A stretch of DNA of 64,000 nt. Source: G025836975 sp048751585 (GTDB taxonomy: Bacteria > Pseudomonadota > Gammaproteobacteria > Burkholderiales > Burkholderiaceae_B). Under the pieces are notes generated by a model, which saw only the letters and a program-made list of their open reading frames with translations, made no database searches and was not told where the DNA came from. The DNA lies in assembly GCF_048751585.1 (NCBI RefSeq), contig NZ_JAZHOB010000005.1, forward strand, positions 1 to 64,000, given 5' to 3'. Shown piece by piece: positions 54,819 through 61,979 of this stretch; the stretch's first letter is position 1, and the number at the start of each line of letters is the position of its first letter. Made by a program: the position numbers and the translations under genes.

Positions 54819-55756
54819 GGACACAGGATGCCTACAAAAGAAATCCGCACGGTTCAGGTGGGGGAATGAAGAATTACAGCGCAGCGGAACTTTCCGCTTT
54901 GACTCGGCTGTTCTCCGCCACCGTTTTCCGTGAAATGGCGAAGAAAGGCCGATCCGGCTTATTCAGTCGGTTGCTCGGGCAAACCGAGCTGATCGGGCAT
55001 GTTGGTCCGTCCGCGACTGTTGGTGACACTTTCGACTCTGCGTTTGATATTCTGAAAATCGCGGGGCACCGTGACGAATATATCTATCGAGCAGCGATCA
55101 GTCAGAAGATTCTGATGGGAACACATTCGCTCCGTACTGCATCGATGCTCAATGAATTTCGTGTTGGTAGCTGCAAAGCTGATCTCGTCATCTTGAATGG
55201 CACTGCGACCGTCTATGAGATTAAGTCGGAGCGGGATTCGCTTGCACGGCTTGTCAATCAGGTCGAGAACTACAAGCGAGTTTTCGCCAAAGTGAATGTG
55301 ATCGCGAGTGAGGACCATATCGAAGGTGTACTGGATACGATTCCGGACGATGTGGGGGTGATGTGTCTTTCCAAGCGCTATCGGATTACAACGGTGCGCG
55401 AAGCGGTCGACTGTCCGGCGCGAATCTGTCCGGTGACTGTGTTCGAGTCGTTGCGCATGGCCGAAGGCATCGCAATCTTGCAGGCGATGGGCGTGGGGAT
55501 ACCGGAGCTTCCCAATACGCAGAAGCACGCTGCGATGCGTGATCTCTTCGCCAGGCTTGACCCGATTACGCTACATGTAGAGATGGTGCGGACGCTCAAG
55601 CGGACTCGTGATCTTGCACCGCTCGGCGACTTTGTCGACCGGTTACCTAAATCCTTGCAGGCTGCGGCGTTGTCGATATCGGTGCGCCGTTCAGATCATT
55701 CGAGACTGATTGACGCTATAGCGACCCCGCTACGTGCGGCCATGACTTGGAGTTGA
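54815..55756 (+). CDS. sce7726-family protein, PD-(D/E)XK-like
   Basis: A 313-residue protein of the sce7726 family, unknown function. Residues about 115-140 have the layout of a PD-(D/E)XK nuclease: EFRVGSCKADLVILN with Asp123, then TVYEIKSERD with Glu135-x-Lys137. This may cut nucleic acid or only bind it. The C-terminal half is helical. ATG 54815 overlaps the resolvase stop; ATG 54866 (MKNYSAAELSALTRLFS) follows GGTGGGGGA and may be the true start since similarity seems to begin there. 7 bp separate it from sce7725, its usual partner. Confidence 0.85.
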   Translation: MRTQDAYKRNPHGSGGGMKNYSAAELSALTRLFSATVFREMAKKGRSGLFSRLLGQTELIGHVGPSATVGDTFDSAFDILKIAGHRDEYIYRAAISQKILMGTHSLRTASMLNEFRVGSCKADLVILNGTATVYEIKSERDSLARLVNQVENYKRVFAKVNVIASEDHIEGVLDTIPDDVGVMCLSKRYRITTVREAVDCPARICPVTVFESLRMAEGIAILQAMGVGIPELPNTQKHAAMRDLFARLDPITLHVEMVRTLKRTRDLAPLGDFVDRLPKSLQAAALSISVRRSDHSRLIDAIATPLRAAMTWS

Positions 55757-55763
55757 CCGACGT

Positions 55764-56699
55764 ATGTACCATCCCTATGTTCGCGGAAAACAATTTGAAC
55801 TCATCACGATCCGCGAGATGGCAAAGTTGCTCGCCGAAAAGAATTTCGTGCCCGTGATTGAGCCTGTGCGCGAGTCGCTCGGCGGCCTTAAGAAGACCTT
55901 GAGTGCGGTATGTGATGCCGGTGGGCGCGCAATTGTTATTGTGAATCCCTACCACGGGGACCATCAGGAAGACGGAGCGAGCATCACAGGTCTTCTACAA
56001 GAAGGCTTTAAGGACGTTGACAATATTTCCGCTGGCATCTTGCTGCGGAGTGACATGACAGTGGAGGAAGTAATGGCCTGCCATGGCCAACATGCCAATC
56101 ACCGTCCTGTTCTTATCCACGCGGGTTTCACCGAACCCAAGGCTTTGGCGGCTGAACTGGAGGACAGCATGTCCGGCCTCACCAACGTCTTCATTGAAGA
56201 TCATGCCAAGCTGCTCTATCGGAAACATTTCGATCAGAGCACTCGCATTCTCGTGCGTGATGGGTTTAAGCGGCTGCGCAATGCCGATTATCCTGCGATG
56301 GAGGAGTTCTCTGATCTTCATGTTACCTATGACGACCTTGGCATGACTGGCTTTGGAGATTTTCTGGTTGTCGGCGACGTCTACAGCGAGGGTGGAGGTC
56401 CTGCCTATGCCGTAGCAATCCATCTGACCTTCATTGACCCTGACAAGGATGATGTCATGTACATCTATCATTTCGTCTCGGACACGAAGGACACGCCGAC
56501 TGACCCTGCTGGGAAATTCGCTCAGGCGTTGACGAAATTGATAAAGAAATTGGACAGCGGAACCTCCCACATTCTTGAGACAAACGCGATCAAGGAGCTC
56601 CGTGACTTCCACGCTAAGGGCCATTTCCCCGGTCTTGGCTACGTCAAAAAGCTCTCGATGAAACATCACATTGAGACCCTTGCCAACTATCTTGGCTGA
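55764..56699 (+). CDS. sce7725-family protein
   Basis: A 311-residue cytosolic protein. The start MYHPYVRGKQFELITIREMAKLL is the hallmark of the sce7725 family, which is nearly always next to an sce7726 gene. The body alternates strands and helices (VPVIEPVRES, VLIHAGFTEPK, FLVVGDVYSEGGGPAYAVAIHL) like a TIM-barrel or related alpha/beta fold. No catalytic motif recognised. 5 bp before the RES gene, so the three genes form one transcript. Confidence 0.87.
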   Translation: MYHPYVRGKQFELITIREMAKLLAEKNFVPVIEPVRESLGGLKKTLSAVCDAGGRAIVIVNPYHGDHQEDGASITGLLQEGFKDVDNISAGILLRSDMTVEEVMACHGQHANHRPVLIHAGFTEPKALAAELEDSMSGLTNVFIEDHAKLLYRKHFDQSTRILVRDGFKRLRNADYPAMEEFSDLHVTYDDLGMTGFGDFLVVGDVYSEGGGPAYAVAIHLTFIDPDKDDVMYIYHFVSDTKDTPTDPAGKFAQALTKLIKKLDSGTSHILETNAIKELRDFHAKGHFPGLGYVKKLSMKHHIETLANYLG

Positions 56700-56704
56700 G
56701 CCAC

Positions 56705-57727
56705 ATGGCAAAGCGTTTTTGCTGCCCGGAATGCTTCGATGATCGTGCCTTGCGCGATCAGCTTTTCCCCTCGCTCGATCCTGGTCATGGGACATGCGAT
56801 TTCTGCGGAACCACAGATACCCAGCTTGTGGAGCCAAGCAAGCTTGCGAACTATTTCGAGCTGCTAGTCAATGTCTACGAGCCGAGTGAGGATGGGAAAT
56901 CGCTGGTGGAGTGGATGAAGGACGACTGGCAACTCTTCAGTCATCAGCGCATGGACATTGCCCACGCTAAAGAGCTTCTTGGCGAGATTCTCGATGACGG
57001 CGAGATCGTTCGGAGCAGTTTTTCTCCGTCGGCAAGTTATATCAGCGAAGGACTGGCGCAGTGGGACAAGTTGCGCGACGAGATGATGTATGCCAATCGC
57101 TGGTTCCTCGATGTTGCCATTGATCTGGATCGTCTCCGCCAACTGCTCGACATGCTATTGGCGCCGAAATTGCCCCAACAATGGTATCGTGCGCGAATTC
57201 GTACCGAGGATAAGGGTTTCCCGGTCGAAGAAATGGGAGCACCACCGAAGCGGCGCTCGTCACATGGCAGGGCCAATCCGGCGGGTATCCCTTACCTTTA
57301 TTTGGGGTCGCTTCCCGATACGGCCGTTGCTGAGATAAGACCTCATACCGGCGAATTCGCTTGTGTTGCGGATTTCACTATCCCCGAGATCAAGGCTGTG
57401 GACTTGCGCAATCCGCGCAAGCTCGTGTCGCCTTTCATCCTGACCGACGCGAGTGAGATCGGCCAGCTGCGTGCCGACTTGCCTTTTCTTGAACGCCTAG
57501 GTGATGAGTTGACGCGACCAGTTCAGCCGACGGGGGCGGCGATTGACTACATTCCGAGCCAATATCTTTGTGAATTCATTAAGAAGAGTGGCTTTGACGG
57601 AGTCGTCTATCGTAGTTCCGTTAGCGACGGCATCAATCTCGCGTTGTTTAACCCCACGCAGGCGGTTGGTGGGAGCGTGATGCTCTACAACGTGGCTAAG
57701 GTATCGGTCCAGGTAGCTGTCACCTAA
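56705..57727 (+). CDS. HEPN-RES domain toxin with N-terminal zinc knuckle
   Basis: A 340-residue protein of the RES family; RES toxins such as MbcT destroy NAD+. N-terminal CPEC (7-10) and CDFC (31-34) pairs form a likely zinc ribbon. Residues about 45-150 resemble the HEPN/RES N-terminal domain, with an Rx4H (Arg82, His87) of the HEPN type. The RES domain has WYRARI (Arg162), GRANPAGIPYLYL (Arg189, Tyr197), AEIRP (Glu210) and YRSSVSDGINLALF (Ser304/305), all the family's key positions, so NAD+ cleavage is plausible. No separate Xre-like antitoxin is adjacent; sce7726/sce7725 occupy that place. Confidence 0.88.
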   Translation: MAKRFCCPECFDDRALRDQLFPSLDPGHGTCDFCGTTDTQLVEPSKLANYFELLVNVYEPSEDGKSLVEWMKDDWQLFSHQRMDIAHAKELLGEILDDGEIVRSSFSPSASYISEGLAQWDKLRDEMMYANRWFLDVAIDLDRLRQLLDMLLAPKLPQQWYRARIRTEDKGFPVEEMGAPPKRRSSHGRANPAGIPYLYLGSLPDTAVAEIRPHTGEFACVADFTIPEIKAVDLRNPRKLVSPFILTDASEIGQLRADLPFLERLGDELTRPVQPTGAAIDYIPSQYLCEFIKKSGFDGVVYRSSVSDGINLALFNPTQAVGGSVMLYNVAKVSVQVAVT

Positions 57728-57896
57728 GAAATCTTTGCGCTAGCGCATCATTGGCCCTGGCCGCTGTCCTGTCATCAAACTTGGCAGATATCTCAACCAC
57801 CAATGAACAAATGCTCGTCCCCTGTACCTCGGCATTCATGTGCCGATTTTCCGGGTACAAGATGAGGGCTGGGGGGATCCGAGCGCGCGGGCAATG

Positions 57897-59420
57897 TCAT
57901 CGCGTGCGGCTTCGATTAGTGCTGGGTCGCTGCTGCTTCTCCCGTTTACGCTGCAACGCTCGACGCTGCTGCCGGCTCATGCCTTCAAATGCAGGATCGG
58001 GAGGGAAGCTGCTTGCGGGAATAGATGTGGTTTTCAATTCGAGGGGTTTTTGCAGAACTTCGAAATTCTCGCGATCCACGCGCAAGTTCTCGATTAATTC
58101 CGGTGTCCATTCTAGCTGCGGATAGGCAACGAGATCCTCCGAATCGCCTGTATCGGAGATCGCCATCACAGCGATTCCAGTGCAGAGTTTCAGATCGCGG
58201 TCGTCGTGTAAGGCTGCGAGGCAATATGTCTGCAACATAGTTGCCCTGACACGGCGATAATCTTCCTGCGCCATTGTGTTGGCGCCGGCGAGAACAAGAA
58301 AGACATAGGCTACCTTTTCACCCGTGGACCGATCACGTGTCACGACGATGCGGGCAAGCCGTTCCATCTTCTGCGCTTCGAGTGATTCCCGCGCACCGAT
58401 GATCGCCTCAGCGAGCACTCGCCGCTGCACACGGTCTTCTCTCGCCATAATCCGAAGTGCCCGTTCCGCAAATTCGACGGTTGGATCGGTGTCTAGGATT
58501 CGGAATTGGGTGTCGTTCAGGACCCCGTGGGTGAAAAGACCTATCAGCCTGTCCCACTCATACGAAATACGGTTCGCCGTCCGTCGCCTTTGATACTCTG
58601 GGGAGCGGACGAGATAGGCATATTCGCCCTGCACAAATGCTATCGCCGTGTCCCCATCCGCGTTGGCGCCCTTCACATCCGAAATCATAGGGAATCGATG
58701 CTCCCCGTTCGGCTCCGTCATCAACAGATAGTTAGCCACTAGCTCAGCTTCACTAGGTGAGAACGACAGCTTTCCCGATCGAATGAGATCTGCACGCGCA
58801 TTGAGGTATCTCGTGAAGTCGGTAATTGTGTCGAATTCCGACATGACGATATCAAGGGCTGCCATGTTGAACACATGGACGAAGGGACCATTAGGATCGA
58901 CGTCGCCAACGCAGAAAGGCCAATGGAGCGGCAGAGTGAAGTCAATATGATCCTTTCCGCGAAGGTGAGGCACGATCATGAATGTACCGTCCGGGTCATT
59001 GAAGTAGGCTGAAGCAGCTTGCTCTCCGCCGGAGGCAATGCAGATGCCATGGACGCGCCTTTGCCCGACCGATGGCAACTTCAGCGGGATCGGTTGTTCG
59101 CATTTGCCATCCGCAAATATCGTTTGCGGATTCGTTTTTAGCCAGCGATCCGCCTTGCGAATCTGCTCGGCGGATTCCCCGATCGCCCGGTTGTACCAGC
59201 GTTTCCATGCGAGTTCAAAAGGGGCATCCGGCCACGCGATATGCTTGTCACTAAACATCAGCACATCGTCACCGCAGACAACAAGAAGGTCACATAGCTC
59301 CTTACCTGCCTTCTTGAACACGTTAGGCCAGGACCAGAGGTCGAGAAACGTATCATCAGCCAGCTTAGCTAGATACTGCTCGGTGGGCGTGAGACCTAGG
59401 GCTTTCTTTATGGGTGGAAT
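57897..59420 (-). CDS. Large unrecognised protein with non-standard start
   Basis: A 474-residue frame runs from GTG 59321, but conserved-looking sequence continues upstream (ALGLTPTEQYLAKLADDTFL then WSWPNVFKKAGKELCDLLVV) to a TAG at 59430-59432 without any ATG, GTG or TTG; ATT at 59420 with AGGT 8 bp before it could be the start (507 residues). The ELCDLLVVCGDDVLMFSDK stretch looks like a restriction-endonuclease-like core in which Ser-Asp-Lys stands where (E/Q)xK is expected. The C-terminus (GMSRQQRRALQRKREKQQ) is basic, ribosome- or RNA-binding-like. I do not recognise a family with certainty. Convergent with the RES gene, divergent from the next pair. Confidence 0.65.
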   Translation of the reverse strand: MPPIKKALGLTPTEQYLAKLADDTFLDLWSWPNVFKKAGKELCDLLVVCGDDVLMFSDKHIAWPDAPFELAWKRWYNRAIGESAEQIRKADRWLKTNPQTIFADGKCEQPIPLKLPSVGQRRVHGICIASGGEQAASAYFNDPDGTFMIVPHLRGKDHIDFTLPLHWPFCVGDVDPNGPFVHVFNMAALDIVMSEFDTITDFTRYLNARADLIRSGKLSFSPSEAELVANYLLMTEPNGEHRFPMISDVKGANADGDTAIAFVQGEYAYLVRSPEYQRRRTANRISYEWDRLIGLFTHGVLNDTQFRILDTDPTVEFAERALRIMAREDRVQRRVLAEAIIGARESLEAQKMERLARIVVTRDRSTGEKVAYVFLVLAGANTMAQEDYRRVRATMLQTYCLAALHDDRDLKLCTGIAVMAISDTGDSEDLVAYPQLEWTPELIENLRVDRENFEVLQKPLELKTTSIPASSFPPDPAFEGMSRQQRRALQRKREKQQRPSTNRSRTR

Positions 59421-59575
59421 GGTGGTTACCTAGAGTATTTGTTGAAACAGTTGGTATTATTATCCAACGACGCTTGCACGGTGCAAAACCGATCGCTTCG
59501 TGCCTACTTCTTTTCTCTTGCTCAGGAGGATCAACGGCGGAAGGCGATGCCTTTATTTTGGGATTGGGGCAGGAT

Positions 59576-59809
59576 ATGTCTAGTGGCGGCAGGTATAAAA
59601 CGGAGGTGGAGCCTATGCCGGCATTGCCCGGTCACAAGATGATCGGAACCTATGTTCCCGCCGAGTGGTTTGAGGCGTGGGCATGGCCGAACGGCTGTAA
59701 GGCTGTGACCCTGCGTCGCTTGATCACGACGGCCATAGAAGGAGAGCCGGAAGGGCTGCACCGTGCAAGACTTGGCCGGTCGGCCCTCATCCCCGTAGGT
59801 GATCAATGA
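59576..59809 (+). CDS. Small unrecognised protein
   Basis: A 77-residue protein, no membrane segment, with a Trp-rich centre (PAEWFEAWAWPNGCKAVTLRRLI). ATG at 59576 follows GGGGCAGG closely; an ATG 13 codons later (MPALPGHK) is an alternative. Overlaps the downstream gene by 4 bp, which supports it being real and coupled to that gene. Confidence 0.5.
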   Translation: MSSGGRYKTEVEPMPALPGHKMIGTYVPAEWFEAWAWPNGCKAVTLRRLITTAIEGEPEGLHRARLGRSALIPVGDQ

Positions 59810-61335
59810 CAGCCGCGCTTACGCCGGAAGAGCTCGGCGACGTGGGAGAGGATTTGTTTCGGACGCTGTGCTCTCAGGCACGATTGACCGCCAATAAGAG
59901 CGACCGAGATCGGACTGGCTGGGACTTTCGCGTCGAGTTTCCGATCGCCGCAGTGGCTGGGATGACCCTTGATCAAAGATCGCCTCGCGTGTGTCAAATC
60001 CAAATCAAGACCACTGCTGGCGAAAGCGGCAGTCGGGTCGTCGCAAAGTTGTCCGCGATCGAACGCCTGGCAAAAGATGTGGCTCCTGCTGCGGTTGTCG
60101 TGATGCGAATGCGGTCCGATGGCTCTCCTATCGCTGGCTATATGATCCACCTTATCGGCGACGAACTTGCTCGCGTCCTACGGAGTCTGCGACGCGCGGA
60201 GGCTAAGGGTCGAAAGGACATCAATCGGATGTCCATTTCATTCGACTATCGCAAGGGCAGGCGTTTCGAACTCACGGCGGGGGGACTCGGTCAGGCCTTG
60301 TCGGAGGTGTGCGAGGAAGATGTTGCCGCCTACGCCGAGCGGAAGCGGAACCAACTCGCGAATCTTGGCTACGAGGGTGGCGGTATCGAAGCCGAAGCCT
60401 TGATGTGGGTCGAAAGCAAGGACCACCTGATCAAAGTCCTCTCTGGCTTGGCTCCGATGAAGCCTCTGCAGATGCGAGCATTCGATCGGCGTTTCGGCAT
60501 TCGTGTACCGTATCAAGGAACATTACTCGACGGCATCGAGGAGTTCCCAATCGAGCTGCCCGGTGTGGGGCCTTGCGAGATAGTCATTCGTAACGGGCCA
60601 CGAAGGCCGGCTGCCTTGTTTCGGTGTGAGGCGTCTGTTCCTCCGCCGATTGATGGCGCGCCGCTGCTCGTGATCCGACACGATGCGCTTACCGTGCTGT
60701 TCAAGGAGGACCGGCTTGAGTTTCAGAGCAGCGGCGCGGTCAATGGCGACGAGCGCGACCTCGAAGCCTGGACCTTGCTGCTCCGCGGTCTGAGCTACCT
60801 TGCCAGCGGGACGGCAACGATCGAACTTGAGTGGCGGGGGATCCGTATGCCTCCGGTAGCCATTCCCGAAGGGGGGCTGACTGGTCCCCATATTGATGCG
60901 CTCCCATGGCTGCTCGAGTTCGTAGAGCGCTGGGGCGAAGCGCTTAGCCTTGCCGGCGTGGTACCGGGGTCGGCCTTTTTACTCGATGACATCTGGAAGG
61001 CACGCGCCGCCCAAATGGCTCTCGATATGATGTTCAGCCGGGAGCCACGTGCCCGTCTTGAATTCGACGTGATTGAAGGGGCCGAAGGAGAGCAATCGCT
61101 TGATGCGCTCTATTTCAACTCGGTGACATTCGCCGGTTCGACGATCACCTTCGCGGTCAAAGTCACGCTCTCGCGCGAGAGCGCATCCTCGATGGCCTTT
61201 GTCTCATCCCGGTTCGATATGCTCGATATCCGGCCCGGCGTCACCGACCTAAGTGGCTATGGGGCTGAGCTCGCGTTTGAGAACGACATTGCAGTTGTGA
61301 TTAACCCGAGTAATCTTACGGTCGATGACCGATAG
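59806..61335 (+). CDS. Large protein with PD-(D/E)XK (DUF4365-like) N-terminus
   Basis: A 509-residue cytosolic protein. The N-terminus matches a nuclease-type layout: GDVGEDLFRTLC helix (Glu15), TGWDFRVEF (Asp40), then CQIQIKTT (Gln66-x-Lys68), as in DUF4365/PD-(D/E)XK domains. From about residue 190 there is a long beta-rich C-terminal part I do not recognise (FPIELPGVGPCEIVIRNGP; IELEWRGIRMPPVAIPEGG), possibly a sensor domain. It is the last gene of the island before the A/T-rich end. Confidence 0.75.
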   Translation: MTAALTPEELGDVGEDLFRTLCSQARLTANKSDRDRTGWDFRVEFPIAAVAGMTLDQRSPRVCQIQIKTTAGESGSRVVAKLSAIERLAKDVAPAAVVVMRMRSDGSPIAGYMIHLIGDELARVLRSLRRAEAKGRKDINRMSISFDYRKGRRFELTAGGLGQALSEVCEEDVAAYAERKRNQLANLGYEGGGIEAEALMWVESKDHLIKVLSGLAPMKPLQMRAFDRRFGIRVPYQGTLLDGIEEFPIELPGVGPCEIVIRNGPRRPAALFRCEASVPPPIDGAPLLVIRHDALTVLFKEDRLEFQSSGAVNGDERDLEAWTLLLRGLSYLASGTATIELEWRGIRMPPVAIPEGGLTGPHIDALPWLLEFVERWGEALSLAGVVPGSAFLLDDIWKARAAQMALDMMFSREPRARLEFDVIEGAEGEQSLDALYFNSVTFAGSTITFAVKVTLSRESASSMAFVSSRFDMLDIRPGVTDLSGYGAELAFENDIAVVINPSNLTVDDR

Positions 61336-61749
61336 TCAAGTCAGGATCAGTGCCGATCACGGCTACGGATTGCGAGAATGAAACTCACTCATCTATACAT
61401 GGTATTTTTAATGGTATTGAACGACTTTTAATTACTAACTTTTTGAAAAATAAGAGTTTTTAGTTATTATTGATAATAGAGTGGAGATCATCAATAACAG
61501 CCAACCTCTTCTATGACCAGATAGGTAAGAACAAAGTAGTCCTGCCCATCTGCATAGGCCTATCTGGAATACGGCATATTGGATTTTGACTGTACCGAAG
61601 GTAGTCATTTCGGTACAGTACAGGTACACGAATCAGTTTTCGCTAACTTCACTAAGTTACGCTAACCAACTGATTAACAAATACTTTTATCTACCTCAAA
61701 CTACTCTTAGCTTCGCCCCGCTTCCCTAGACAAACACTTTCGCACGCCA
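61336..61749. other. A/T-rich right end of the island
   Basis: About 410 bp without a convincing gene, clearly richer in A and T than its surroundings. It holds CCAGATAGG...CCTATCTGG (61517-61525 and 61559-61567), the 10-bp palindrome ATAGGCCTAT (61554-61563), and an 11-bp inverted pair ACTGTACCGAA/TTCGGTACAGT (61589-61619). Confidence 0.6.
61589..61619. repeat. Inverted pair of GGTACAGT sites at right end
   Basis: ACTGTACCGAA and TTCGGTACAGT are perfect 11-bp inverted copies separated by 9 bp; a third partial copy (GGTACAC) follows at 61623. The same word is tandem at the left end (51967-51985). Fits arm-type integrase sites. Confidence 0.5.
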
Positions 61750-61800
61750 ACTCAAAATCCCCCGCCGCAAGGCATGCCGGTTCGGTTCCGGCCCCGCACC
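61750..61800 (+). repeat. Imperfect direct repeat of tRNA-Leu 3' end (att site)
   Basis: ACTCAAAATCCCCCGCCGCA and onward repeats 51828-51880 of tRNA-Leu with two substitutions (GGCATGCC for GGCGTGCC; TTCGGTTCC for TTCGATTCC) and loss of GG in the acceptor strand. It marks the right end of the island. Confidence 0.9.
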
Positions 61801-61811
61801 GATTTTGGAGG

Positions 61812-61848
61812 GCCGTCTCTGTTTACACAGAGACGGCTTTTTATTTTT
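61812..61848 (+). terminator. Displaced terminator of tRNA-Leu
   Basis: GCCGTCTCTG-TTTACA-CAGAGACGGC is a perfect 10-bp stem followed by TTTTTATTTTT. It lies 11 bp past the att copy; before island insertion it would have sat just after tRNA-Leu. Confidence 0.85.
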
Positions 61849-61979
61849 CGGATCTCTGTAAAGGAGTTTCGCGGCGCACCAGAGGACGTATCCTCATGGC
61901 ATCCAGCCTCTAAGAAGTAAAGCCGGATTGCAACTGATGAACCACGCCGATCCAGCCTAACGAAAAGAAATCAAACACG

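Larger units (their letters stand above)
51882..61800. mobile_element. tRNA-Leu genomic island, integrase-defective
   Basis: About 9.9 kb between the tRNA-Leu 3' end and its imperfect copy. Contents: truncated integrase, two serine recombinases, sce7726-sce7725-RES, an unrecognised large protein, a small protein and a PD-(D/E)XK-like protein. The genes have lower GC and more varied codon use than the core around them. The tRNA is intact. Confidence 0.85.
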
